Source of the DNA: Ottelia alismoides
Lineage: Eukaryota; Streptophyta; Magnoliopsida; Alismatales; Hydrocharitaceae
Assembly: GCA_037367405.1 (NCBI GenBank)
Contig: JAZKJV010005550.1
Location: 496,001-560,000 of the forward strand
Direction: 5' to 3'
DNA: 64,000 nucleotides
A program made the translations under genes and the position numbers. Below the pieces are notes generated by a model, which saw only the letters and a program-made list of their open reading frames with translations, was not told where the DNA came from and did no database searches. Positions 21,265-33,000 of the stretch are shown here, piece after piece; position 1 is the stretch's first letter, and every line of letters starts with the position of its first letter.

Positions 21265-21337
21265 AAGACTGACAACAAGGGGCAACACTTCTTGATACAA
21301 AAACAAAGATAGAAGAGAAAAGAAGAAAAGAAGAAAA

Positions 21338-22640
21338 TCAGATAAACTGTTTTTGAGGTGCAGCGTCTGAATCTTCTGATGTTGTCACTGTTGTGGATAT
21401 GTCTTCATGGTGCGCGAGCTGAATGGAGTCGACAACGGCCAAGAACGTATCAAGTTTAAGGTAAGGTTTCAGTAGTTGACCGTTGACGACGAATGGTTGT
21501 GCGTCAGGAGACAATTCTGATATGGCAATACTTCCATTGTCACGCACTTTACAAACTCAGAATGGCCCTGTCCACTTACTCTTTAATTTGCCTGGGAAGA
21601 TCCGCAACTTTGCATCAAATAACCACATTTTCTGTCCAACTTCAAAGGTCTTTCGCCTGATGTGCCGGTCATGCCAGCGTTTCACCTTCTCCTTGTACAT
21701 CAATGTGTTATCATATGCATAGTTTCGGAACTCCAAGAGTTTGTTCATGTCATCCTTTTTTTCTGACCACTTTTTCGTGAGTCCAAATTGCACATGTTAA
21801 TTGCCCATAAAGACTTGTGAATTAATTCGACGGGTAAATGGCACGGCTTCCCATATACAAGACGATAGGGAGACATGCCCAAGGGAGACTTGTAGGCGGT
21901 TCTGTAAGCCCAGAGAACTAAGTCCAAGAGTTGAGACCAGTTCTTTCTATCCGGCCGTACAAGTTTCTGCAAGATCGTCTTAATTTCTCTGTTCGATAAT
22001 TTGGCCATGCCATTGGTCTGAGGATGGTAAGGGGATGCGACACGATGGTCGATGCCGTACTCCTTCGTTAATTTCTTGACCTATTTGTTGATGAAATGGC
22101 TAACCCCATCTGAGATGAGAATCTTCGAAATCCAGAACCACGCAATGATGTTATCTTTTAAGAATCGGCACACTGTCCGACTGTCCGCAGCTCGAGCGGG
22201 AATAGCTTCAACCCAACGACTCACGTAATCGACGGCAAGAAGGATGTGATCAAAACCTTGACTGTTAGGGAGGTCCCATGAAGTCAATGCCCCATGCATC
22301 GAAAACATCTGTTATCTGAATGATTTTCAGGGGCATAGAATCTTTGGCAGTGAGTGTACCCTTCAATTTCTGACAGTCAATGCATCGTTTGACAAATTCT
22401 GCTGCATCCTTGAATAGTGTGGGCCACCAGAATCCACACTTAAGTACTTTGGCTGTCGTGCGTTCTCCAGAGTGATGTCCACCAGATTCGAGTGAGTGAC
22501 AATGCTCGAGGACACTATAATGCTCCTTCTGAGGGATGCACCTGCGCCAAATGCAATCCGCTCCTTCCCTGAATAAAAGAGGATCTTCCCATTGATAGAA
22601 GCGGATGGTCGACATGAATTTGTTCTTCTGATTCTTCGTC
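21338..22640 (-). pseudogene. IN: Integrase of element B
   Basis: The zinc-binding region ([11 protein letters not shown]...CIDCQK) lies near 22,350-22,500. The core starts DAWGIDFMG near 22,290. A frameshift at about 22,265-22,308 leads to VDYVSRWVEAIPARA and ISDGVSHFINK, then a stop at 22,080. After it come NREIKTILQKLVRPD, WAYRTAYKSPLGMSPYRLVYGK and the C-terminal part with WTGPF at about 21,560. D, D and the zinc ligands are present. The third acidic residue is altered where relatives read MAEVSNRE: here MAKLSNRE. Breaks: one shift, stops near 22,080 and 21,555, and that E-to-K change. Pol ends at about 21,338. Confidence 0.9.
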
Positions 22641-23250
22641 CAATCCGATGGTATTACCCTAGAGGCTAGGTAATTGACTATATCAGCATACCAAGGGAGA
22701 GAATCCACTGCTAAGATAGACTCATCAGGAAAGGTTTCTGTGATGGGTGCAATGTTCAGTGGAGGCTCATGTTGCTCAATTCTGGAGAGATGGTCTGCTA
22801 CCACATTCTGAACTCCAGGCTTGTCCTTAATTTCCAAGTCAAATTCTTGGAGGAGAAGGATCCATCGAATCAGTCTTGGCTTGGCATCCTTCTTCTGTTG
22901 TAGGTACCGGATAGCAGAGTGGTCTGTAAAAATAGTGACTTTTGATCCAAGCAAATAGGATCTAAACTTCTCGAGGGCGAAAACCACAGCCAGCAACTCT
23001 TTCTCTGTCGCAGTGTAATTTCTTTGCGCCTCATCTAATGTTTTGCTGGCGTAGTGAATTGCATAGGGCGCTATTTCTTTTCTTTGTCCAAGAACAGCCC
23101 CGACTGCAAAGTCTGGCACATCAGTCATGATCTCAAAGGGAAGAGACCAATCCGGTGGTTGTAGGACTGGAGCCTGAGTGATAAGCTTCTTCAGCTGATT
23201 GAAGGCAAGGAGAACCTGCTGATCGACATTAAACTCAGTTTCCTTGCATA
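22641..23250 (-). pseudogene. RH: RNase H domain of element B
   Basis: This is part of a 497-codon uninterrupted reading frame (22,265-23,758) that runs from RT to the start of the integrase core. It contains [59 protein letters not shown] and VADHLSRIE. The metal-binding acidic residues at the usual motifs appear to be kept. The segment after it ([22 protein letters not shown]) is the tether to integrase. It is locally intact, but the full polyprotein is broken up- and downstream. Confidence 0.92.
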
Positions 23251-24300
23251 GAAGTTCTGTCAAAGGTCGGGCGATGCGGCTAAAATCCTTGATGAATCGT
23301 CTATAAAATCCCACATGCCCCAGGAATGACCTTACATTTTTCACTGACTGAGGTGGCTCTAGATTTGTAATGACATCCACCTTCACCGGGTCGACTTCCA
23401 TACCACGTTTGGAAACGACGTGACCCAGCACAATGCCTTCGGTGACTATGAAGTGGCTCTTTTCCCATGAGAGTACTAAATTGACTTCACTGCATTTCTG
23501 AAGCACTCTGTCCAGGTGCTCAAGACAAGAATTAAAACTATCACCATAGACAGAGAAGTCGTCCATGAACACCTCGAGAAAACTGCCTACCATCTCGGCG
23601 AACACAGCTAGCATGCATCTTTGGAAAGTTGCAGGTGTGTTACATAATCCAAAGGGCATCCTCTTGAAGGCGTAGGTGCCGAACGGGCAAGTGAAGGTAG
23701 TCTTCTCTTGATCTTCGGGTGCGATAGCCACTTGGTTGTACCCGGAATACCCATCCAAAAATCAGAAGAACTCCTTGCCTGCTAGTCATTCTAGAACTTG
23801 ATCAATGAATGGCAAGGGGAAGTGGTCCTTCTTAGTTTCTGCATTAAGACGGCGGTAGTCAACACACACCTGCCAGGATGTTGGTACCCGAGTGGATATT
23901 TCCTCTCCTTTGTCATTGGTTACCACGGTAAGCCCGGATTTCTTTGGAACTACATGCAGTGGGCTTACCCATTTTGAATCGGAGATAGGATAGATGAAGC
24001 CTGCGGCACACCATTTTGTTATTTCTTTCATGACGAAGTCCCGGAGGTTTGGATTCAGCCTTCTTTGGAATTCGCAGGACGGCTTGGCATCTTCTTCCAA
24101 ATAGATGTGGTGTGAACACAAAGCTAGATTTATCCCACGGAGATCTGATACGCACCAACCAAGTGCCCTGCAGTTCTTTTCTAGAACCTCGAGGAGGCGA
24201 GATTCCTTATCCGGATTCAGCCTGTTGCTGATGATGACCGGTACATTTGTTCTTCACCCGCAAGGAAAGCATACTTCAGGCCTGCAGGAAGTGGCTTGAG
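23251..24300 (-). pseudogene. RT: Reverse transcriptase of element B
   Basis: The first half (23,786-24,121) shows FIYPISDSKWVSPLHVVPKK and VCVDYRRLN. The second half (from 23,758) shows [36 protein letters not shown] and the catalytic FMDDF at residues 64-68 of the long frame. Two stops separate the halves: CGA to TGA after the IDQVLE segment, and a TGA in the KEFF(C)FLDG segment. Near 24,130-24,340 a frameshift separates RT from the protease frame. All the usual palm motifs are present, so this is the best-preserved RT in the window. Confidence 0.93.
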
Positions 24301-24341
24301 TTCTGGTTTTAGTCTGTCCAACTTGTTGGTCACTTCAGACA

Positions 24342-25334
24342 CTATACTGGTGGTGGGATGTTCTTCTTTGATGGAGCTACCATCCTCACATTCTGTTGAG
24401 ATCCTAGTGAGGTGCCGAACGATTCTGCACTAGGCTCATTGTGTTCGGTCGGAAGTGAATTCTTGAAGTCACCTAATTGTTCCAGCATCAGAGAATCCGT
24501 CTCCCAAGAATCATCGAAGCATAGGTCAACTGTGCTTTCCAAGGCCTCCTCAAGAGTGAGGATTTCTTGGGTCCATGAATCATTCAATGACAATACTGAG
24601 TCTCTGATTTCTGCAATAAAGTCACAGTCTTCTTCTAATACTGCATGGCTCTCATCAGTCGTGGCATTCAACTCTCTGATCATGTCTATAGTGATCTGCT
24701 TGTTGTTTGAGCTGAAAGTGATCTTGTCGGACCCGTAATCAACCACAGCACCTGATGTTCGTAAGAATGGTCGGCCGAGGATGATAGGGGTCTGGAGTAA
24801 GGGTGCGGGTGAGTCCATATCAAGGACTGCAAAATCAACAGGGAAGTGCATTTCCCGCACCTTAACTACAACGTCTTCCAACAAACCTCTAGGTCGCTTG
24901 ATGGATCGGTCAGCGAACTGAAGGATCATTCGTGTCTGCTTGAGCAGGCCCAGCCCAAATTCTTGCGTTATTGATGCCGGCAAAAGGTTGATGGAGGATC
25001 CGCTATCTAGGAGAGTGCGCTCAAAGACCTGATCGAAAATTTCACAACTGATAAGAAGTGCTCCATTTTCTTGCTTTTTTTGTGGGAGGTTATTGATGGC
25101 TGCTACCATGGTCAAGGTGAGGACATGCTTCTCAACTTGCTGGCATCTGTTCTTTCTTGATGGGCGACACTTGCTGGTACATACCTCTTTTAGACCTTTT
25201 TTAACAGCTGGCATGTACTCCACGGCCTTCAGTAAGGGAATCTCAACAGTTAAGTTGTCTATTATTTCCACAACCCCAGGATCAGACAACGCACTTTTTC
25301 TTTTTGCATTTTTTTTTGGATTTTTCAATTGCAT
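24342..25334 (-). pseudogene. PR: Aspartic protease and linker of element B
   Basis: This is an open frame of 330 codons. A basic region comes first. The active site LLDSGSSINLLP has D110-S111-G112. Then come DRSIKRPRGLLEDVVVKV, VDFAVLDMDSP and IILGRPFLRT (residues 184-193), the flap and C-terminal blocks of Athila proteases. The acidic linker to RT follows from about residue 225 (SHAVLEEDCDFIAEIRDS). The frame differs from that of gag: the shift is at the A9 run (25,309-25,317), which may be a one-base indel or a slippery site. The domain itself looks intact. Confidence 0.92.
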
Positions 25335-27940
25335 TAGGAAAAGGAATATTTACATCACTGGAAAGCAAAATAGAGTACTTGTTTATATCAGAATTATCAC
25401 CCACACATTGTTGTACATCCGGACTACAAAAAGGAGTACAGATTGGATCCTGAGATACTGGTGCTGATGGGCGAGCAAAAAGTAGGGCATCTGCTCCGTC
25501 GGCTGGCGAAGGATCGGCTGCTGCTGGTTGCTCCTCCGAGGTTGGTGTGGTTTCGCTTCTGCTGAAAGCTTCTTTTTGTTGTTTTTGATTTTGCCGATTT
25601 TTTTGTATTTTTGGCTGAGGGTATTGGTGTTGCATGATGGCTGGAATGGCTTCTCCTTCTTCTTCCTCCTCACCTGCCCTTGTAGCTGGCACGGCTGATG
25701 CAGAAGATGACGATCCACCTGTCTCTTTATTCACCCCATTCTTAATAGCAGGCGGAGGCAAGGGCCTACCGCTCCTGAGAGTGATAGCATTAGAATAAAT
25801 AGTAATATCATTTTCTGACTCTACAGACACAGACAAGACATTACATTCTACCTGCTCCTTCTTCTTAAAGTTATTGGGATTGGCCTCGACCTGAGATGGG
25901 ATAGTGGTTTTAGTGGCGGTCAGGTCATCGAGCCTTTTGGTCATATCTGTCAGCCCTTTGACGAGTTGAGCCAAGCAATCCATGGTCGGGTTCACAGGAG
26001 TTACCTCAGTGGATTCAGCGTGCAGACTATGTTGTTGTTGCATGTGTGCGTGTTGAGGTTGTTGCTGGTGGTACTGGGGTGGTGTAGGAAGCTAAAGCTG
26101 TTGATAAGAGGGAGGAGGATACTGTGGGTACTGCTGAGGTGGAGCAGCCGCATATTGATGGAAGGGTTGTGGGTGGCGATATTGCGGCTGCTGATATTGC
26201 TGATTCTGCCTCCATTGATTTGCATACTGAGGGAGGCTGATGGTACTGTTGCGGCGATTGTGAGGACTGTCCAAAACGATCACCCTGAGGTTGGTGGTAT
26301 TGCCGATTGGCAGGTAGCTGACCCTGAGGTTGTCCCATAGGACGGGTCGGCTGTGCTTCGTTGCTCCATACCCCGTTGACTTCTTGAATCAGGGGTGGTG
26401 GTGGGAACATGGGATCGGATCCTGAAAGAAACTCTGGTTGGTACACAACTATCTGTTGTTGCGGCTGGTCCTGATCGGGTTCCTGCACGTAGTATACGTG
26501 ATGGACTGCCGGTGGCTGCTGGCTCGGCTGAGGTTGATGCTGCAGTGGGTGCTCGTCCTTCCTCTTAGCTAGAGCTTCTGATGGTGCTGTCGACTAAACA
26601 GAATTGATGGTGCCTACCATTAGTTCTAGCTGCTTGGTGATCTGATCAAGCTTGTCAAGGTTCTGAGTTCTCTTCTCGATCACAGCAAGCTTCTCAAGGT
26701 CCTGTGATCGCTTCTCGATGATATCAACTTTTGAGAGATGGCCCCCGATGATACTGAGATTAGAGCTCTCATCTCTCTCCGTCTCATGGGACGTTGCCAT
26801 GTGTACTTAATTCTGGAGGATCTGGGGTTGCTTCTGGTATGCCTTTGATGAAGAGAGGGCGGCCTCTCCTTCAGCCATTTCTTCGAAAATCTGCCAGACC
26901 ACATCTTCATCCTTGTTGAAGTGTGAACCCCCACATGCTACGTCAACAAGCCTTTGGCTCTCGATGTTTAGTCCCCCAAAGAAGTGTTGGACCAAGCTGG
27001 TCTTCGGGATCTCGTGATGGGGACATTTCTCCTGCAGATCATTGAATCTCTCCCATGCTTCATGTATGGACTCGTGGGCTCCTTGGGAGAAGTTGCTGAT
27101 TCGGGCTTGCATCTGGTTGAGTCAGCCGAGAGGGTAAAACTTATGTAGGAAAGCTGACTTCAGCTCCTCCCAGGTCGTCACAACCTTCCCCAGATGGTTG
27201 ACCCAATAAAGGGTCTTGTCTTGGAGGCTGAAGGGGAATGCCATCATTTTGACTATGTCCAAAGGGACATTGGGATAGTGGGTAGTACGGCAGATGCGGG
27301 AAAACTGATGCAGGTGGATGTATGGTTCTTCATTGGTATTCCCATGGAAGGCTGGAAGAAGAGCAAGGAACTGGGGTTTCAGCTCAAAGTGAGCATGCAC
27401 CGGTGGAATGAGGATCCACTCGGTCATCTGGATGTCTTCAGGATTGTACGTCTCCTTCAGTGTAGGCTTTGGTCTCCCACCTTCTGGCTCTTCATCATCT
27501 GGAGGTCCATCGCCTCCTCTTCTGCCTCCTCCTCCCTCGGCTCTGTTCATCACATCATTCAGCATATCTTGAAAAGTTGTCTGTGCTAGGGCCCGCTCGG
27601 TCAACTGCTGTTGGATGACCTGGATAGATGCCAGCAGTTGCACATTAACCTGATTCTGATCAGGCATCTGTCCTTCTGGTTGGGGTGGCGGCTGACCCTT
27701 GCCCTTCCCTTGAGGAGCCATATCAGGGTCTGAATCTGACGAAATGAATTCTGGAGTAGACTCCAGGGCTTGATTTGTCTTCTATCTGCAGAATGAGAGA
27801 GTCTTGATCAGACCACTTGCAATATTGTTCAGCTGTCATGATAAATCTGGAGTTAAGGTCAACCCCAGCATGTTGTGAATGGAAAGAGATATGGACTATA
27901 ATCGACTTCCATTTACAACGGCAAAAGTGGGACAAAAGTG
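25282..27940 (-). pseudogene. gag: Gag of element B
   Basis: The main start is MAPQGKGKG at 27,721. Upstream KTNQALESTPEF, homologous to KTNQVLHTF in C, suggests that gag starts further up, with a frame break. Capsid blocks are FELKPQFLALLPAFHGN, DKTLYWVNHLGKVVTTWEEL, FLHKFYPLG, then a TGA in place of the usual arginine, then ISNFSQGAHESIHEAWERF and LVDVACGGSHFNKDED. A heptad region (EKRSQDLEKLAVIEKR) ends in a stop at 26,594. A P/Q/Y-rich tail in two frames follows, then TTIPSQVEANPNNF and ITLRSGRPL (about 25,780). Three or more stops and one or two shifts break it. Confidence 0.9.
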
Positions 27941-29153
27941 ATCCCAGTTTATTGGGTGGCCAAGAGAAGGGTAGAAAATGAGGAGTCTAGAGATCGATCC
28001 GCAAAGTCCGGGTCGGGTTCTCGGGAATCACCTCGAATTTATTGACGAAGTTGAGTCAATGGAATCGATGTGGGTGTCGGTGGGGTCCCGACAGAAACCA
28101 TCCATGGATCAACTTCGCGAAGCAAAATGGAGGATCGGATATTGGAAGAGGAATACGATGGTCAACAAGGAATAAAAGGAGTGCAAAACAGTAGAAAGGC
28201 TCGACGGGGTGGGGGTCAAAGGAGAATGACACAACAAAAATTTGCGCAAAAGCACGGGACTTTGATCTTTGAACCTTACTCTAGATCCATACAAACGCAA
28301 TACAAAATTGGGTTCACCAACTTACGCCATGTGAAGCCGTGAAGGTTCGGCTATTTATTATCTTTTCAGTTTTTGAGTTGTTATTTCAGGAAAATCTTGT
28401 AACAAGTCCTTAGCACGCTAACCCTATAGGAGAGAGAGTACTGCCAGAAAAGAATACCGTACTTGTCCTCCTCCTTTGCAACCTGTAGTCTGTACTTTTT
28501 GAGGTCCTTGTAACCCTTCCCAGATCCCTACTCAGCCAAAGAAATAGAGAGAGGAAGCCGATAGGTGAAACCAATACTTCGGTTCTCGCTCGTAACGGAA
28601 TCACCCGTGAGCGTGCAAGAACCTACTCGGACGCAAACCGATGAGACAGACACCCCCGTGAAGGCGTGGTCTATGCTCAGTACTTCAGATCATGTCGGTG
28701 TTCCACACAAGGTGGGAACACCATCGCTGACAAGGCCCTACTCGGTCACGTACGATAGAAGCGCCATTACTTTGGAAATCCAGGCGATACACAAGGCAGT
28801 TGCAGACTGGGATTTTAGCTCTATTCCTTATGGGATGTGCCTTGCTCATGGGAGTAGGGTTTTGGTCCCCCTTCGAAGGTACCTGAAAACAATGAGGGCT
28901 TTATGAACCCAGTACAATGATAGTCCATTACAGATTTTAATTATGGTCAAAGTTTATTTAGATGTCCCCTTGTTTTTGTTTTTGGGTTTTCACTTTTTTT
29001 TAGTCTGTTTTCATACCAGCGCCTAACGTTTTGGTAGATTCTCATTTAAGTCCTAGGTGCTCAAAATCAGAGGGAGATAGCGGAAAAGCCATGCAAGTGG
29101 TTCCATGATGGAAATTTCATCATTGAACCAAATGATGCATGCTGAGTTAGAAG

Positions 29154-29159
29154 ACTTAC
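29154..29159 (-). promoter_or_regulatory. Splice-donor-like GTAAGT in the B leader
   Basis: The sense strand reads GCACTGTAAGTCTTCTAA. The D leader has CACTGTAAGTCTTCTAA at the matching place and E has CACTGTAAGTATTC, while surrounding sequence is far less alike. Conservation fits a leader 5' splice site. No acceptor is assigned. Confidence 0.45.
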
Positions 29160-29614
29160 AGTGCATCCCATCTCTCTCCATGTGGTATGCAAAACAGAAT
29201 TTTTAAACCTATCTACATGGCGGTACGTAAGCGGCAAAATCGTCCTAAACATTAGCTGCTATTAGCATAAAGAACCACAAGTAGGTCACCGCCCTTCAAT
29301 CCAGGAGTCCGGTCTAGGCTCACCCCTCCTCCTCTCGACACATCGAGTTCAGGAGAAGCGCTTGGCAGGGAGAGCTCGCGGCACGTTGGCTTGAAGGTTA
29401 TGAGACGACTGTTTAGAGTTTGATCTAAGTCCAAAATCTTACTATAAGTACATGCAAGATTTTTAGGGTGTTTGGACCTAGTCTACTCGATCAAGCAAGC
29501 CTATGTCTAGGGGCTTCATGCACACAAAACAAAATAAAGAAAAGGCGGAAAACTCAAAACAGCGGGAAAAAAGAAAATAAGGCGGGAAAAACACGAAAAA
29601 GCCGCGACGAGGCC

Positions 29615-29636
29615 CCCAGGTGAACAAACACCCGGG
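29615..29636 (-). ncRNA. Leader hairpin of element B
   Basis: CCCAGGTG-AACAAA-CACCCGGG gives an 8-bp stem with one mismatch. An outer CGAGG/CCTCG pair flanks it. C has a perfect hairpin at a comparable leader position. Location between PBS and gag suggests a dimerisation or packaging element, by analogy with retroviruses. Confidence 0.45.
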
Positions 29637-30068
29637 CACTGGACCTCGTTTTGAAGAGTAGAGTCCAAGTTATATTACATGCCAAAATTTCTCTCTCACA
29701 ATAAATTACAAAAATGATCCTAATTGCTTGAGGCCTATCTACTTCACATCCCTTTGCATCCATGGTGCTCTCTCCAGCTGGTCATGAAGTCAAGACCAGC
29801 CTCCTCCAAGCTCGGCTGCCTTGGCTCCCTAAGAAACCATGCTCGCATGGCGGGCCCTCGCCACAAGATCACAAAAAGATAGAATTAATATAGGCTCAAT
29901 CAATGAAATAGGGCATCATGTAATTAATCAAAAAAATGAACATGTATGTCATTGATCAAAGAATCATATCTAGTCAGGCAATTTCAAATAAGCAGCTATT
30001 CACAAAATAAATTATGACTAAAAGAATTTTTATATAAGAATGACAAAGTGATAGGCTACGCTCATTGC

Positions 30069-30086
30069 TCCCCGGCAACGGTGCCA
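30069..30086 (-). other. Primer-binding site of element B, tRNA-Asp type
   Basis: The sense strand reads TGGCACCGTTGCCGGGGA, one base different from the complement of the tRNA-Asp(GUC) 3' end. It begins two bases after the CA terminus of the 5' LTR. Confidence 0.95.
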
Positions 30087-30088
30087 TC

Positions 30089-33000
30089 TGATAACGAGGT
30101 TTTCATGAGGGTTAAAATACGTCCCGCACGAGGCGGGGACGATGATGTCGCTGAGGCGACCGCTCACAAAACCCTTGTTAATCAAAGATTAACCCACATT
30201 AAAGAATAAGCTAATTAAGTCCCAAAATTGTGAATTAAAATTTTATTTACTCTACCATAAAATGCATAGTGTATAAGCATGTAGAGGTCGAACCACAGAG
30301 AGCAACACAAAAATTGGGTAGCCTATAGGTGTTCATGTACATCCAGGTCATTCTTGAATGAATCCGCTTTTTGTGGGTTTTTAGAGATATATATATTATT
30401 TTTTTATTTTAATTTTTAATTTTGTATATTTTTTTGTATTTTCTTTTTCAATATTGGAATATATATTATATAAGAAAAAGGGAATACGATATTTATAAAA
30501 ATAGACAAAAATACTCAAAAATCAGAAAATAAAGTGTTTTGGGTCTTTTTATATTTTTCTACTATTTTTATGGTTTTGGGGGATTTTTCAGAATATTTTT
30601 GGTATTTTTAAAAACTTAAATACAATAAACAGTGACTAAAATTGTTGGCTGAAAGTAAAATAGGAATAAAAAATAGCAAACAGCAACAAAATTTTCCCAA
30701 ATTAATTTTAAAATAAAGGTAATAAAATAAGGAAACTACAGGACCTGGGTTTATATTTTTGGGATTTTTCTATGAATTTTTATATTTTTTTAAGTTTTTA
30801 GGTGTTTTCTAATTTTTAAGGTTTTTCTTTTGAATGTTTTAGTGATTTTTACATAGACACTAAAAGAAACTAAAATACACAATAGGTATTTTTTTTAGAA
30901 TTTTTCAAGGTGTTTTGATAATTTTTATGGATTTTCTAAAGTAGACGGTATTGAAAATGCATATTTTTTATTTTTAAAAAAATAAAATATAATAAGGATG
31001 AAATGCAAAAATATAGCGTAAATGTGCAACTAAATAGGAGATCAAATTAATTTTTGTGGAATTTTTGGGGTTTTATCAATGCATGGAATAATAGAAAAAG
31101 CATATAAAAATACAGGCCTGGCAGGGGTATAAATGCAATTAAATAAACATCCAGGGGGCAAGTTGCAATTTTCATACAAAATATAATACTGAATATAAAA
31201 CTTAAAGGACCAAATACAAATAACAGAACCCTCAAGGGTCTCCCTGCAATTTACCCACCCCAGTGCATGACTAGCACGCGCCTGGGAAGGACATGTATGT
31301 AATTTCCACAAATCCGGGGGCCTTGATGCAAAATACACAAATATATTACGCTAGTTCTGGAAGTTCTTGGATCAAAACAAAGTACCCAAACCCGCGAGGG
31401 TGTCCATGCAAAATGCCCCGTGCCTCACGTAAACTGATCACGTGAGGTGACGTGGCTTGGACTGGAATGCAATATACAAAAACTCCCAGGGGTTACTTGC
31501 AAAATTTACAATTATTTTACACGTAATAATTTATTTACAGAATTAAAAATGAAAGACAAAAAATGCGAGGGGGCTCAGTGTAAATTACCCCCTAAGGCGC
31601 GCAAATGGACGGCGATGGGCGCGCCACTTATCCACGTGACAGGCTGTCGAAGCCCGATACCCCTTCGACGATCCTCAGCTGAGATTACATCTGACGCTTG
31701 ATCGAACGGCCGAGGCGACTGTTGATTGGACGGCCCAGATTAGATCTGGACCCGCCTCCTCCATCTGACGGTAGCTGCTGCGCACGAAGAACAGGGAGCA
31801 ACAGTTGCCCTCCTTGACTTCGATCGTTGATTCCTCCTCCTCTTGGCGCTCCTTGGCGATGGCGATGGGCTCCAAACGTCCGGCGAGGTGTTCCACAGCG
31901 TCCAAGGTACTCCAGAAGGTCCAGGACCCCCTAGATCGGTCCAGCGATCTTGGAGAAGAAAGAGGGGTCTTGGAACCTCGCAGGTGATCAAATCGAGCTC
32001 CAGGGAGCTCTGTTTGGCTCTTGACCTGCACCAAAAAGACAAGGGGCTCGAGGGGGTCTCCCTCGACCGAGGGTTGCATCTGCAGAGGCGAAAATTAATG
32101 GGAATGGCGAGGTCCAGCGAAGTGGAGGAGGGGACCTCGATTCGCAGAGCCAGCGGGGCTCTGGTTGGTTTGAAGCATGGGTTAGATGTAGAACGCGAAG
32201 GGGAGTGAAATGGTGGTAATGCGAGGGTCGGGTAGTGCGTAGATCAAGTTAGAGAGGTTCGCCGGAGCTGAACTCCGGCGAACTTCGATCTGGCCTTAAT
32301 CGGGCACCTAAGGGCCTAGTGATTACTCTAAATACTCAATTGAAGACTAAAAACGAAGACTAAGCTACAAAACAAGATAAAGGCAGCTCTTATACCTGGT
32401 GGTCGACCAGGGAGCAGGACCTCCGGTGAGCGGAGGCCGTGGGTGCTTCCCTCAACTCCTCCGACCGGCTGATGCGTCCAGGAGAGCCTTCCTGTCACGA
32501 GGATCCTCTAAAGACTGGAAACAAGGGAGTAAGGCAACCGAAGGGAGACCAAATGGAGGAGGAGGTCGAGGGTTTTATTTATATCCATGGTGATGCACCC
32601 TTATTGACCGGGGTGCCACAAAGAATCAATGGGTCAGATGCTAGATCTAAGATGCTGGCGTGAAGATTGGAGCATAGACCGAGCTTTTTCATGAAGGAAT
32701 CTATGCTCGAAAGTCAAAGGAATAGAAGGGGAAAGTCAGAGAAGATGGGTCGAAGTGACGTCTGACACCAGGCGGCTGGGGGGCAGAGGAGTTGACCGGG
32801 CAGTCAACGAAGGCCGGGACCTGATTGTTCCACATCAGCATCGACTTGACCCTTTATTTAAACATAATAAACGATTTTATTAATTTATACTTATAAAATA
32901 AAAAATGTTTATTAATTAATGTAGTGATTTTTATTTATTTTTTGGTGAATTTTATTATGGGTTTATTTTAATGATGTATTTATAAGTATATTTATATGTA

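Larger units (their letters stand above)
18561..21337 (-). other. 3' noncoding region of element B
   Basis: This is 2.8 kb between the end of pol and the PPT. In Athila elements this place can hold an env-like ORF, but no frame of useful length or with membrane segments was found. It contains segments shared with the 3' region of D, a 430-bp duplication (about 19,900-20,765) and four PPT-like units (20,897-21,264). Confidence 0.75.
27941..30068 (-). other. Untranslated leader of element B
   Basis: About 2.1 kb lies between PBS and gag without a supported gene. Sense-strand landmarks are the hairpin at 29,615-29,636 and the donor-like GTAAGT at 29,154-29,159. Short frames here (for example at 28,070-28,342 and 28,565-28,906 on the + strand) have no homologue in the leaders of C, D or E. 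Confidence 0.7.

Noticed and set aside
28565..28906. 113-codon + strand frame in the B leader
   Set aside because: It is antisense to the element and has no homologue in the other leaders.
31740..32042. 100-codon frame present in both B LTRs (also 16,205-16,507)
   Set aside because: Same length in both copies, but the proteins differ at many residues, although the LTRs are recent duplicates of each other. No sign of purifying selection, and no counterpart in other LTRs.
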